A DNA stretch of 46,692 nt from a virus. The stretch covers positions 1 through 46,692 of IMG/VR virus record IMGVR_UViG_3300005253_000263; one strand, given 5' to 3'. How positions within the stretch are numbered: the first letter of the stretch is position 1; each line of letters starts with the position of its first letter. Shown one piece after another: positions 21,453 to 29,780 of this stretch. Under the pieces are notes generated by a model. It made no database searches and was not told the origin of the DNA. It saw nothing but the letters and a program-made list of their open reading frames with translations. A program made the translations under genes and the position numbers.

Positions 21453-22120
21453 GTGGAATTATCGCCTATCAGGGCATTGTAAAAATGGAGAAGTCAACGT
21501 GGGATACGGTTTGGGGCATGTACGCCCAATTCAGCATGGAGCAAGGCAAGGACGAGCTGGGCAGTGCAAACCCGCTGAAGAGGTTTACCGGCATGAGAAA
21601 GGGGAGGGTTGGTACGATATTTGCTGCCGTATTCAACTCGCCAACTACAGGTATTACCTTGGACGACGAGGTGATGTTGAAAGGGTGGAGTGATGGAACG
21701 ACTGGCTGGAAGGTTACGTTTTGGTTTAATGGTGAGGCGGCCAACGAACATCCATTCATGCGGTTTGATAAGGGAGCAGAGTTTGCGCTAGTTTTAGTTG
21801 AGCTGGACGACGACAACTCCGCTATCGACCAGGTAAAGAGGGACCGCGTAGAGACCGCGCCGAAGACTGCTCGGAAGCGAACACTGTCGAACTATGCGGC
21901 CATGCTCTGCAGAGAGCCCATGTTCATGCGCTACCTCGGCGACACGTACGGCCTGTCATGCGATCCGAAGTTTGCTGACGAAGTGGCGACCAATTGGATG
22001 CGCGAGTTTCTCGGGATCAAGAGCAGGTCCGAGCTAGACACGGATCAGTTTGTTGCCGGCCAATTTCATGCAGACATTCGTGGCCCGTACCGCAAGTGGC
22101 ACGCGGGGGTAGCCGGGTGA
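21449..22120 (+). CDS. Hypothetical phage protein
   Basis: 223 residues. The first half is beta-rich with GWKVTFWFNGEAANEHPF and FALVLVELDDD; the second half is helical and ends with an MREFLGIKSRSELDTD...FHADIRGPYRKW pattern that I associate with conserved phage replication-region proteins. ATGA and GTGA overlaps at both ends. Function unknown. Confidence 0.68.
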   Translation: MSGIIAYQGIVKMEKSTWDTVWGMYAQFSMEQGKDELGSANPLKRFTGMRKGRVGTIFAAVFNSPTTGITLDDEVMLKGWSDGTTGWKVTFWFNGEAANEHPFMRFDKGAEFALVLVELDDDNSAIDQVKRDRVETAPKTARKRTLSNYAAMLCREPMFMRYLGDTYGLSCDPKFADEVATNWMREFLGIKSRSELDTDQFVAGQFHADIRGPYRKWHAGVAG

Positions 22121-22515
22121 GAGAAGAAAATTGGCCGGGGCCATTCCCGCCGGGGCCATTGGTAGTGTTCCCGCGCACCATCAAAGAACATCAAGCTAAC
22201 GTGCGCGCGCTTCGGTGCGTTGTTACGGCGAACCCGTACCCGACAATCCACCACTGCCACGGTGGCAGCATGAAACTGGCCGGGTACAACACCGGCATGG
22301 CACAGAGGGGCGTCGGTGAGGCGCTGATCATTCCGCTCAAGGCCGACTACCATATTGGCGATGAAGGGATCGACTTCAGCATAGGCGTGACGACCTGGGA
22401 ACTTTGGTTCGGAACTCAGATGGAGCACCTTGAGGATATCAATCAGCAGCTACCATACAACATCTGGGATTTGCACAAAGCGTGGATAGAGACCGCGCCA
22501 CCGAGGGGCAGGTAA
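22117..22515 (+). CDS. Ref-like or DUF968-like HNH protein
   Basis: 132 residues, GTG start coupled to the previous stop. TIHHCHGGSM, then GEALIIPLKADYHIGDEGID and WELWFGTQMEHL resemble the RecA-dependent nuclease Ref of phage P1 and related HNH proteins of recombination regions. Paired histidines in HHCHG and DYH fit a metal site. Family assignment is tentative but the motif order is good. Confidence 0.65.
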   Translation: MREENWPGPFPPGPLVVFPRTIKEHQANVRALRCVVTANPYPTIHHCHGGSMKLAGYNTGMAQRGVGEALIIPLKADYHIGDEGIDFSIGVTTWELWFGTQMEHLEDINQQLPYNIWDLHKAWIETAPPRGR

Positions 22516-22766
22516 TGGAGCTATGCGGACAGGTGAGGCGATGCTGGAACTGCAAATATTGGAAGCCCAAGAGTGCCTTCTACAAAGGGAAGCAGTACAG
22601 GTGCATCGAATGCTACAGGGCATATTACATCGAGAATCGTGAAAGAATTTTGACGGCGAAGCGTGTGTGGTATATCAAGAACAAAGAGAGTCGGGCCATA
22701 TATGCCCGCAAATACAGGGCCAGAAAAGAGGTCGAGCTAGAACTAAGGTGGCGCGCGCTACCCTGA
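22515..22766 (+). CDS. HNH-type zinc-knuckle fragment
   Basis: 83 residues from the ATG in a TAATG overlap. CWNCKYWKPKSAFYKGKQYR then CIECYR is the N-terminal zinc knuckle of phage HNH endonucleases, followed by the usual basic helix (ENRERILTAKRVWYIKNKES). The catalytic HNH half is missing, so this is a truncated endonuclease or a stand-alone DNA-binding module. Confidence 0.65.
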   Translation: MELCGQVRRCWNCKYWKPKSAFYKGKQYRCIECYRAYYIENRERILTAKRVWYIKNKESRAIYARKYRARKEVELELRWRALP

Positions 22767-22776
22767 GGAAAAACCA

Positions 22777-23316
22777 ATGACAATTATAAGATCCACATCT
22801 TCGAAAAAGAGATCTAACTTTCCGCTAGAGGCGGCTGAGCAGAAGGCGGCCTGGGCGTGGCTGGCTACGATCTTTCCGCGGGTGCAGGGTACGGCCAACT
22901 CCGATGTCAATGTTCTCGCTGAGCCGAGGCTGCAGGACTATTCTTACATGGTGCCCAACGGCACGCAGCTCGCCGGCACCGGCAAGCGCCGCGCAATTCA
23001 GATGTCGAACCTCAAGGCGCAGGGACTCAGGCCAGGGGTTTCTGACATAGTCATTGCGTACCCGATCTGGGGAAAGACCCCTGGTCATTGCTTGTATGCG
23101 GGTGCCTACATTGAAATGAAACGCGTACGGGAGGCGTACGCAGGTCCGGCAGCAGTTAAGGCCGCGATCCGGCCGGAGCAGGTTGAATGGCTGACAAGGA
23201 TGGCCAGCGTGGGTTACTGGACGGCCGTAGCTTACGGTGCCGAGGAGTTCAAGGACCGTGTCTGTTTGTACCTGGGAGGGGACGCACCCCTGGTGCCTTT
23301 CAAAATACGCCCCTGA
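22777..23316 (+). CDS. VRR-NUC domain nuclease
   Basis: 179 residues. PD-(D/E)xK fold of the VRR-NUC type: conserved PNG at 60-62, LKAQGLRPGVSD with Asp90, and YIEMKR with Glu113 and Lys115, then QVEWLTRMASVGYW. Phage VRR-NUC proteins are structure-selective nucleases, likely for Holliday or flap structures. Last gene of the rightward block, followed by the hairpin at 23357-23415. Confidence 0.87.
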   Translation: MTIIRSTSSKKRSNFPLEAAEQKAAWAWLATIFPRVQGTANSDVNVLAEPRLQDYSYMVPNGTQLAGTGKRRAIQMSNLKAQGLRPGVSDIVIAYPIWGKTPGHCLYAGAYIEMKRVREAYAGPAAVKAAIRPEQVEWLTRMASVGYWTAVAYGAEEFKDRVCLYLGGDAPLVPFKIRP

Positions 23317-23356
23317 TCGCTGATTTTATGTGCGGTTTGTGCTCTAATGGGGGTAA

Positions 23357-23415
23357 GGAGTGGCAAGCGCTTCACCCTTCTCTCTCTCCTAATCAGAAAA
23401 GCGCAACGCCACTCC
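23357..23415. terminator. Candidate two-way terminator hairpin
   Basis: GGAGTGGC/GCCACTCC (8 bp), an aa/aac inner loop, then GCGCTT/AAGCGC (6 bp). It sits exactly between convergent genes (stops at 23316 and 23418). No T run follows on either strand, so it is not a classical intrinsic terminator. Confidence 0.5.
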
Positions 23416-23417
23416 GC

Positions 23418-23711
23418 TTACTTCTTCCCCGCCTCCTTCAGAAGCGCTCTTGCTGACTTCGTGATGCCGCGCTTGCGCCCGATGCGCAGCATGTGATTGA
23501 CCGCCTTTGTCATCGGGTAAGGCTTGTCGCCCTTCATCAGCGGTGACGCGAATGCCTCCACGTCGCCGTTCGCCATGTGGCGCCTGATGATGGCCACCCC
23601 CGTTCCGTGTGAGTCTATCTTGACGTAAGGGGTGTAGATTCTGCCCGGCTTGCCGACAACTGCGGTAAAGGAGCCAACTCCATCGTTAACCCTAATTCTC
23701 ATGGCTCGCAT
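23418..23711 (-). CDS. Hypothetical protein
   Basis: 97 residues (ATG at 23711; a second in frame at 23702). Beta-rich N-terminal half (GRIYTPYVKIDSHGTGVAII), basic helical end (RGITKSARALLKEAGKK). Starts within the end of the preceding small gene. Function unknown. Confidence 0.65.
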   Translation of the reverse strand: MRAMRIRVNDGVGSFTAVVGKPGRIYTPYVKIDSHGTGVAIIRRHMANGDVEAFASPLMKGDKPYPMTKAVNHMLRIGRKRGITKSARALLKEAGKK

Positions 23712-23841
23712 TGATCTCTCTCCTCTGGTTCTTGCGGGTGTACTTGGTCTTGTCTCTCATGGCCCCGCCCTTGCGTAGGATGTCCGGAGTCCGGCCAACT
23801 CGTGGGGCTCTCGGTAGTGTCATTTTCTTTCGCTTGGTCAT
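23692..23841 (-). CDS. Small basic protein, 49 residues
   Basis: ATG at 23841 (or 23847). Very basic: TKRKKMTLPRAPRVGRTPD and KTKYTRKNQRREIN. Similar K-x-Y-x-R-K proteins are common in tailed phages. Promoter at 23880-23908 lies just upstream. Confidence 0.6.
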   Translation of the reverse strand: MTKRKKMTLPRAPRVGRTPDILRKGGAMRDKTKYTRKNQRREINASHEN

Positions 23842-23879
23842 GGCCATCAGACAACTGGTGTGGTATTATCTCTACAATC

Positions 23880-23908
23880 ATTCTAACATCTTGAAGCGGA
23901 AGAGTCAA
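23880..23908 (-). promoter_or_regulatory. Strong leftward promoter
   Basis: -35 TTGACT (23908-23903), 17-nt spacer, -10 TAGAAT (23885-23880), ahead of the two minus-strand genes. Confidence 0.7.
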
Positions 23909-23939
23909 ATCCGTTGGTACCATTGGGCTACAGCATGAA

Positions 23940-24164
23940 ATGAGAATTCACAGATTAGGACATATTGAGGCCAATTCGCTTGAATTGACGCTGTCTGACT
24001 CCGGTTTGCGCAACGCCAGGCAGGCATACGATTACCTTTCGCTTGGTTTCGCCGCCGAGATCGAAAAACATCTCGGGCTTGTGGTTGAAGGGATCGAAGT
24101 GGTGCGCGAAATAACGGACTACGAGAAAAACGTACGACGAGTACTACTCACATCGAGGAGATAG
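23940..24164 (+). CDS. Hypothetical protein
   Basis: 74 residues. Helical, with ARQAYDYLSLGFAAEIEKHL and a charged end. First of a rightward run; no clear promoter or ribosome binding site seen. Function unknown. Confidence 0.6.
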   Translation: MRIHRLGHIEANSLELTLSDSGLRNARQAYDYLSLGFAAEIEKHLGLVVEGIEVVREITDYEKNVRRVLLTSRR

Positions 24165-24168
24165 AGAA

Positions 24169-24393
24169 ATGAAAGCTGATGCAGTTTTTGGGTTCGCCAG
24201 GGACGAAGATGTCGAACAGGCAATCATGGCGCGCATCGAATTTGTCGCGGAAGAGGAAACCGCCGAGATACTGAAGATGCTGGGCGAGGCCGTAGTTGCC
24301 CTGTTGGAGATCAACTCAGTAATTCCGGTTAGTGCCAAGCACCGACATCTTGTTGCCCAGGCATTAGAAGGGTTCGCGGACGGACCGCGCTAG
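24169..24393 (+). CDS. Small helical protein
   Basis: 74 residues, almost entirely helical and acidic (FVAEEETAEILKMLGEAVVA). AGATAGAGAA precedes the ATG. Function unknown. Confidence 0.6.
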   Translation: MKADAVFGFARDEDVEQAIMARIEFVAEEETAEILKMLGEAVVALLEINSVIPVSAKHRHLVAQALEGFADGPR

Positions 24394-24399
24394 TAATCG

Positions 24400-24918
24400 A
24401 TGAAGCTTGTATCCAGGAAGAACGCCCTGTCATCAGGTCTGGTACGGTATTTTACCGGAAAGCCATGTCCGCGCGGTCATGTGGCAGAGAGATTTGCTTC
24501 TGATGCTTCGTGTTCGTTGTGCAGGCGCAGGGCGGCCAAACTTTTCTGGAATCCCGCGAGGCGATTGAGGTGCCTAACGACAAAGGGGCGCACCGGGTAC
24601 ATGCTTTCGAGGGCCAAATAGATGGCAAAGAAAAAGGGGTGGCTATTTGATCTTGATTTTGATTGGTTATTCGAGAGGGTGGAAAGCGGAACCTGTGAGC
24701 TAAGCGGGCTTAAGTTTGACCTTGGTCTTGCTCGCGTTGGAAAAAACAACTCCTACGCACCAAGTATATATCGAATAGTTGCCGGAGGGGATTACACCAA
24801 AGAAAACTGCAGGGTCGTTTTGCACGCCCTTAACACCGCCCTTAGTGACTGGGGAGAGGATATTTACTTTGATGTGGCGGCGGCCTACATGGAGAGAGTC
24901 CGTGGCCAGGCAACTTAA
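24400..24918 (+). pseudogene. HNH homing endonuclease interrupted by an in-frame amber codon
   Basis: Two ORFs in one frame (24400-24621 and 24622-24918) are separated only by TAG at 24619-24621. The first holds the zinc knuckle YFTGKPCPRGHVAERF with CSLC; the second holds the HNH-like half: GTCELSGLKFD, YAPSIYRIV, GGDYTKENCRVVLHALNTAL. Together they match one homing endonuclease. Where relatives have S-[IVL]-D-R, this copy has SIYR, losing a metal-binding Asp. It is thus probably decaying, though the halves could still be made separately (ATG follows the TAG directly). Confidence 0.72.
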
Positions 24919-25741
24919 AACCCATATTAGAAGCCCAGTGGCTAAAAAAGAGTCGCTGTGTCAGCGGATGTCAGTGGACTTCGTAAAGAAGAACTCTGAA
25001 GCGACCTGCCTGACGTGCCGATCCATGGCCGTCGACGGTCAGCTTCGCACGCTTGAGTTCGAAGCGAACGCGGCCAAGTGGGAAGGGTATAACAACACCG
25101 GCGAACCTCGATACACAGAAATGCAGGTGAAGTTTTCGCAGCATCCGCAAGTGATGACTAACGCGAGAGTTGCCGCCGTTGAGTCGGGATACAGTGAGGT
25201 ATTTTCGAGGACGAAGTCGGTGGGTCTGCGCAAACAGCTAGCGCCCCTGATCATGGAATACCAGGAGAAGGCAAAGTCAATAGCGGCCATCTCCATTGCC
25301 CGAATTCAAACCGAACTGGCATCGATGGGGTTCGCAAATGTCTTGGATTATTTCAACATCGCCGAGGACGGTTCGCTGCAGTCCAAGCAGCTAAACGAGC
25401 TGACTAGGGCGCAGGCATCAGCTATTCAAGAGGTTAAGGTTGTTGAGCGCCAGGACCCGGTTACCGGGGAGATCAGGTTCGTTATCGGTTGGCTGAAGCT
25501 TGCCGACAAACGTGCTAACCTGGTGGAGCTGGGGAGAACCCTGGGCATGTTTAACAAGATAGCCCTCGTAGATAAGAGAGAATCAGAGCTGATGCTGCAG
25601 GAGGTCCCGACTGATGCGCTTGAGAAGGCCGAGGATATCCTAATGAGCGCGGTCAAGATTGCACGCGAACAGAAATCAAAAAATCAAGCGTTACCGGGTG
25701 AGTTCACAAAACTTCCGGAACCCTCCGAGGTAAAGGAATGA
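24902..25741 (+). CDS. Terminase small subunit-like protein
   Basis: 279 residues from GTG 24902 (GGAGAGAG just upstream; ATG 24968 is an alternative). N-terminal CLTCRSM, then the helix-turn-helix region FSQHPQVMTNARVAAVESGY and KSVGLRKQLAP as in Terminase_2-type small subunits, a helical middle (KAKSIAAISIARIQTELASM) and an acidic proline-rich end. It should bind the packaging site and direct the large subunit, which I do not see in this window. Overlaps the HNH remnant by 17 nt. Confidence 0.65.
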   Translation: MARQLKTHIRSPVAKKESLCQRMSVDFVKKNSEATCLTCRSMAVDGQLRTLEFEANAAKWEGYNNTGEPRYTEMQVKFSQHPQVMTNARVAAVESGYSEVFSRTKSVGLRKQLAPLIMEYQEKAKSIAAISIARIQTELASMGFANVLDYFNIAEDGSLQSKQLNELTRAQASAIQEVKVVERQDPVTGEIRFVIGWLKLADKRANLVELGRTLGMFNKIALVDKRESELMLQEVPTDALEKAEDILMSAVKIAREQKSKNQALPGEFTKLPEPSEVKE

Positions 25742-25914
25742 ACGTACGTGAGTTGATAGCGGACCTCAACCAGATGCTCGCGTATAATCAGGACATCGGA
25801 GATTTCGAGGTCGTGGCGTACGATGGCTATTACCACATGAAAATTAAGCCGGTCACTGAGCTGCGCTGGGACAGGCGGACGAAAAAAATAGCAATTTCAA
25901 CGGACGAGAAGTAA
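25738..25914 (+). CDS. Small hypothetical protein, 58 residues
   Basis: ATGA overlap with the gene before and TAATG overlap with the one after; GAGG upstream. NVRELIADLNQMLAYNQDIG then beta strands EVVAYDGYYHMKI. Resembles small phage proteins of the type that follow helicases or packaging genes; function unknown. Confidence 0.62.
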   Translation: MNVRELIADLNQMLAYNQDIGDFEVVAYDGYYHMKIKPVTELRWDRRTKKIAISTDEK

Positions 25915-27551
25915 TGCCACGACCTCGATCATGTAAGATCCCGTGCCCCGATTGCGGTGGGCCTGTGCGCTCTGCCGGCGTGCGTCGCGGAACCAAAATC
26001 AAGCGATACGTTTGCCTGGACGATGTGGAGGGCCAGGAGTGTGGCCGCCGCTTCACTGACAACACAAAGAAAACAAAGCGCAAGGCTGCGAGCAAGGCAC
26101 CCGTTCCCCCTGTTACCCCGACCAAGGAATGCTTGTCGACCAATACCGACGTATATATTTTCACATGGGCGCAAAATGCTACGCCAGTGCATCCCGGTTT
26201 CTGGAGGGCGCTTACTGCCCTGCAGAATCATCGCAACGCCGACCTGAATGTTATTCAAGGACGGTACCGCAATCCGACCGGCATCAAGGCCGAGCAAACC
26301 TTCAGCGACCTGTGGTGGTGTAAGGAAGTGAAGCCCTACATGTGGAATAAGCGCGAGAACATTTGCGCATCCATTCAGATCCTGGGCAGCACCAAGGTGC
26401 GACCGACCGCCGTTAATCCGCTTGTTGGCCTGGAGACAATCACCGGCAAGCAGTCGGGAATTCTCGGACACCCGAAGCTGTCCATGAAAGTCATCCCAAC
26501 GCCGGAAGGCATGCCGCCGAAACAGCTATTGACGACCGGCGCATGCACGGTTGCGAACTACTCCGACAGCAAGGCCGGAGAGAAGGGCGAACATCACCAC
26601 ACGCTGGGCGCAACCATCGTGGAGGTCGCCCCTGACGGGACGTTCTTCATGCGCCAAATAAACGCGATGCAGGATGGTTCGTTCATCGATAAAGCCACGC
26701 AGTACAACACAGATTACACGCACCAACCCGCTGGCCGTGCGCTCGCTCTGTCGCTCGGCGATTGGCATTCTCCCTTCACCGATCCCCAGGTAATCGAAGC
26801 GACGTTCGGCATTGAAGACTACAAGGGCACCATCGTCGATGTGCTGAAACCCGAGAAGATCCTGTGGGGAGACCTGGTAGATTTCTACTCAAGAAATCAC
26901 CACCACAAGCTTGAACCGTTCATCGCTCTTGGCAAGGCCGAATCCGCGAACAACTGGGGCGACATGCGCTCAGAGGTTGAGCAGGCATGCTACGACGTTA
27001 AGCACTTCACTGAGGTCGCGGAGAAGGCAGCCGGCGGCCCGGTAATAAGTTACATCAAGTGCTCCAATCATGACGACGCGTTTTCGAAATACATTCGAGA
27101 ATCGAATTGGAAGGCGGACCCGCAGAATGCCACCTTTTACCTGGAGACTGCGCTAAGGATGGCCCAGGGTACGCACTCGACAAGGATCGGTGTGGAATAT
27201 CCTGGGGCCTTGGCTGTGTGGGCCAGAGAGTTTTGCCCGGACGCGGTCATGCTGACACGACGCACCTCGCTCAGGATCGCCAGCATAGAATGCATGTACC
27301 ACGGCGACCAGGGGCCAAACGGCGCACGCGGTAACATCCAGGCGTTTTCGAAGATCGGTGTCAAGGTTGTCATTGAGCACTCGCACACGCCAGGAATCAC
27401 CAACGGCGCGTACCAGAGCGGCACCAGCTCATACATTCCGCTGGACTATGCAAGGGGACCGTCGTCCTGGTTACATAGTCACACGGTTATTTATGCGAAC
27501 GGCAAGCGGGCGATCTATACCATGTCCGGTGGGAGATGGCACAATGAATGA
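25914..27551 (+). CDS. Large calcineurin-like metallophosphoesterase with zinc ribbon
   Basis: 545 residues. N-terminal zinc ribbon (CPDCGGPVRSAGVRRG ... CGRRF, 10-47), a linker containing VTPTKECL, a middle domain of about 150 residues, and from about residue 278 a two-metal phosphoesterase: LGDWHSP (281), GDLVDF (319), SNHDDAF (384), YHGDQGP (463) and EHSHTPG (489), i.e. DxH, GD, NHD, H and HxH. Length and order resemble the host-DNA-degrading A1 protein of T5-like phages, but this is an impression. Possible nuclease or nucleotide phosphatase. Confidence 0.75.
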   Translation: MPRPRSCKIPCPDCGGPVRSAGVRRGTKIKRYVCLDDVEGQECGRRFTDNTKKTKRKAASKAPVPPVTPTKECLSTNTDVYIFTWAQNATPVHPGFWRALTALQNHRNADLNVIQGRYRNPTGIKAEQTFSDLWWCKEVKPYMWNKRENICASIQILGSTKVRPTAVNPLVGLETITGKQSGILGHPKLSMKVIPTPEGMPPKQLLTTGACTVANYSDSKAGEKGEHHHTLGATIVEVAPDGTFFMRQINAMQDGSFIDKATQYNTDYTHQPAGRALALSLGDWHSPFTDPQVIEATFGIEDYKGTIVDVLKPEKILWGDLVDFYSRNHHHKLEPFIALGKAESANNWGDMRSEVEQACYDVKHFTEVAEKAAGGPVISYIKCSNHDDAFSKYIRESNWKADPQNATFYLETALRMAQGTHSTRIGVEYPGALAVWAREFCPDAVMLTRRTSLRIASIECMYHGDQGPNGARGNIQAFSKIGVKVVIEHSHTPGITNGAYQSGTSSYIPLDYARGPSSWLHSHTVIYANGKRAIYTMSGGRWHNE

Positions 27552-27735
27552 TAAAAGGGTTTTGGTATTTGCGATGAACGCTATCGTGCACCTAAAGGAA
27601 TACATCGATTCCGGGGAACCGTTGGACTTAGCTGCTGCGAACGGAGTGCTGAATGGTCCAGAGGTGCGGGCATGGATTGAGGACAACAAGATCCTGTTGC
27701 CGCTCAGGCGCGACGGGAAGAAACTGAATGAGTAA
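27544..27735 (+). CDS. Small hypothetical protein
   Basis: 63 residues from an ATG 8 nt inside the phosphoesterase gene. Helical with EYIDSGEPLDLAAANGVLNG and WIEDNKILLPLRRDGK. Ends by overlapping the next start. Function unknown. Confidence 0.62.
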   Translation: MNDKRVLVFAMNAIVHLKEYIDSGEPLDLAAANGVLNGPEVRAWIEDNKILLPLRRDGKKLNE

Positions 27736-28372
27736 AATCTCAGAAGCAATAGTAACGGAAGGCCTGAAGCAGACTATTGCGGACATGGCGAAGTATGCCG
27801 GCAAGGATCTGCCCGATCCGGCCTTGATCCCGACCATGGATAAAATCACACCAGAGTTTTCTGTCGGCGATCTCGACTCCGACGATGTTGGTACCGGTGC
27901 GCGGATCGGCGCCGGCAAACTTCCCGTTGAGCTAATTCCCGTCAGGTGCTGGGTGGCCGTATTCAGGCAAGCGGGAAGGAACCGCGGGGAATGGGACTGG
28001 TCTGATGCAACTCTAAATTTCTGCATGTCCGCGCTCGCCGGTTTCCAGGAGGGCGGGATCACGGGCAAGGAATTACTGGAGTCAGTTCCCCACCCATGGT
28101 TTGATGAGGCGGTCGAGGTTCTTGCGTATGCAATCCGTGACGGAGGCTACCGGGAATGGAATTGGCTGAAGGGGATGCCCTGGAGTGTGCCGCTGGGGTG
28201 CGCCATTCGCCACGCCAAGGCGCACATACTTGACGGAGAATGCAGCGATAAGGAATCAGGGCTGTCACATATAGGACACTTCGTGTGCAATCTGATTATG
28301 CTGGCTACGTTTTACGACACCTACCCAGAGGGGAACGATTTTCCTGACCCACGGTTTTTTGGTAATGATTGA
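27728..28372 (+). CDS. dATP/dGTP diphosphohydrolase-like protein (DUF5664 type)
   Basis: 214 residues. GARIGAGKLPVELIP opens the domain; a weaker YREWNWLKG matches the usual G-x-x-NW; the metal helix RHAKAHILDGECSDKESGLS then HIGHFVCN is well kept (E, D, E, H). Family members remove diphosphate from dATP or dGTP to change the pool, in some phages as part of base replacement. No PurZ or other base-modifying synthase besides the Mom-like enzyme is visible here. Confidence 0.75.
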   Translation: MSKISEAIVTEGLKQTIADMAKYAGKDLPDPALIPTMDKITPEFSVGDLDSDDVGTGARIGAGKLPVELIPVRCWVAVFRQAGRNRGEWDWSDATLNFCMSALAGFQEGGITGKELLESVPHPWFDEAVEVLAYAIRDGGYREWNWLKGMPWSVPLGCAIRHAKAHILDGECSDKESGLSHIGHFVCNLIMLATFYDTYPEGNDFPDPRFFGND

Positions 28373-28733
28373 ATGCGCAATAGACTGGTGTGATAGGGCG
28401 CAACATGCGAAAGGGTATTGTGCGGCGCATTACAACAGGAAAAGAGAGGGCAGAGGAATGGATCGACTATTTCATGGTGTCCGATCAATTGACGTGCTTG
28501 GGTACGTTAGGCTTACGGTGGACGGCGAGCGCGTTCACGAGCATCGAGTTATTATGGAACGAAAGCTTGGGCGTAGGCTGGTTGATGGCGAAAGCGTCCA
28601 TCATAAGAACGGTGTAAGGGACGACAACAGGCCCGACAATCTGGAATTGTGGGTAACTAGCCAGCCTAACGGGCAGCGACCAGAAGATTTAGTTATATGG
28701 GCTAAGGAAATTTTGAGGAGGTACGGGTCATGA
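28365..28733 (+). CDS. HNH homing endonuclease (HNH_3 type)
   Basis: 122 residues from the ATG at 28365. N-terminal zinc pair CAIDWCDRAQHAKGYCAAHY, then beta region GYVRLTVDG and HEHRVIMERKLGRRLVDGES, VHHKNGVRDDNRPDNLELW, the full HNH core. Inserted between the diphosphohydrolase and a membrane protein with short overlaps, like a free-standing mobile gene. Confidence 0.85.
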   Translation: MIECAIDWCDRAQHAKGYCAAHYNRKREGRGMDRLFHGVRSIDVLGYVRLTVDGERVHEHRVIMERKLGRRLVDGESVHHKNGVRDDNRPDNLELWVTSQPNGQRPEDLVIWAKEILRRYGS

Positions 28734-29167
28734 AAGATCAAATGATGTTCGGTATCGTTATTTTCGGCTTTGTCGCGTGGGTTTTGGTTTACGCCCACGA
28801 GATATGGTCTGAGTGGCGCCGCAAGAAATTCATCAACCAGCAGATCGACGATGGCGTCGTTCCGCAGAATTACTCCAAAGTGGTGAAGGAATGGGCCACG
28901 CGCTACGACGCTGAGGCGATGTCGCCCGGCATGACGGACGAGCAGGATCGCCGGCATGGGCGCTTGAGCCATCTACGCCAAACTGTGGGGATGATTCGTG
29001 CCCGAGGTTTTGATGAAGCACGACGTGCGCGGCAATGGGGCATGTCGTTCAATGAGGCCATCGCGGACTGCCCGTACGAGAAGGGGTCAGGCGAGGCTCA
29101 ACAGTGGACGCGTGGATTCTGCCAAGAGTCCGGAGTGCGGCCCAAGGAATGGATGGAGCGCGCATAG
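28730..29167 (+). CDS. Membrane-anchored protein with ribosome modulation factor-like domain
   Basis: 145 residues. One N-terminal span (MMFGIVIFGFVAWVLVYA), a charged linker, and a C-terminal part GFDEARRARQWGMSFNEAIA, CPYEKGSGEAQQWTRGF that follows the RMF pattern (G-x3-A...CPY...W-x2-G). RMF dimerises and silences 70S ribosomes. Here the domain would lie in the cytoplasm or periplasm depending on orientation; the basic residues after the span favour cytoplasm. Function inferred. Confidence 0.62.
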   Translation: MKDQMMFGIVIFGFVAWVLVYAHEIWSEWRRKKFINQQIDDGVVPQNYSKVVKEWATRYDAEAMSPGMTDEQDRRHGRLSHLRQTVGMIRARGFDEARRARQWGMSFNEAIADCPYEKGSGEAQQWTRGFCQESGVRPKEWMERA

Positions 29168-29418
29168 TGCCCCTTTACGAAAGACGATGTAACGATAGCG
29201 AATGCGACAAGGTATCGCTAGCGCTCCGCAGGATGGCGGATAGAGAAAAGCCGGTACCATGCCCTACGTGCGGTTCGGAAACCCACCTGATTATGTCGGC
29301 AACGCGGACCTCGTTCACGTTCGCTGATGACTCGCCCCGTAAGGCGACGAGCTATGGCAGGGGCCGGCAAGCGCAATACATCAAGGACAAACACGGGCTG
29401 ACGCCCGATGGAGAGTGA
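29167..29418 (+). CDS. FmdB-like zinc ribbon protein
   Basis: 83 residues, GTG in a TAGTG overlap. Start VPLYERRCNDSECD, then PCPTCGS: the two-knuckle ribbon of FmdB-type small regulators, followed by FTFADDSPRKATSYGRG. Probably nucleic-acid or protein binding; role unknown. Confidence 0.65.
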   Translation: MPLYERRCNDSECDKVSLALRRMADREKPVPCPTCGSETHLIMSATRTSFTFADDSPRKATSYGRGRQAQYIKDKHGLTPDGE

Positions 29419-29779
29419 CGTGACTAACTTTGATAAAATAGGCGTCCTGATCCTTCTGTTGTTGTTAGCCAACGGGCTGGCCTTATTCTTGTTGCGTGAT
29501 ACGACGCCGGCAATGCTGGTGTACTTCATACAGCACGAAGAAAGCGGCGAGGAGTACCGGATCAGTCGCAAGGTATTTGCCAGCGAGGCGCTGTGCGGCG
29601 TAGGTGCCACAATGATGAACCTGTACGGCGACCGCCCAACGATATGGATGGAGGGGAACTCGCAAGCGTACATCCTCGACTACGCGGAGTGCGAGGTACT
29701 GACTGATCACAAGGACATGAGCGAAGACGAACGCCAGGACATAAACGAAAAGCTGGCGAAGCAGTTCATAGGAGGCTAA
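29408..29779 (+). CDS. One-pass membrane protein
   Basis: 123 residues; a GTG at 29420 is an alternative start. Span at about 12-30 (VLILLLLLANGLALFLL), then a soluble domain YFIQHEESGEEYRISRKVF with ALCGVG and an acidic helical end. Function unknown. Confidence 0.65.
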   Translation: MESDVTNFDKIGVLILLLLLANGLALFLLRDTTPAMLVYFIQHEESGEEYRISRKVFASEALCGVGATMMNLYGDRPTIWMEGNSQAYILDYAECEVLTDHKDMSEDERQDINEKLAKQFIGG

Positions 29780-29780
29780 C

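Noticed and set aside
25914-27551. Large terminase subunit
   Set aside because: Expected after a small terminase gene, but no Walker A/B ATPase motifs; metal-binding motifs are those of a phosphoesterase.
27728-28372. Claiming a diaminopurine (Z) genome
   Set aside because: Only a diphosphohydrolase-like gene is visible; no PurZ or matching polymerase in this window.
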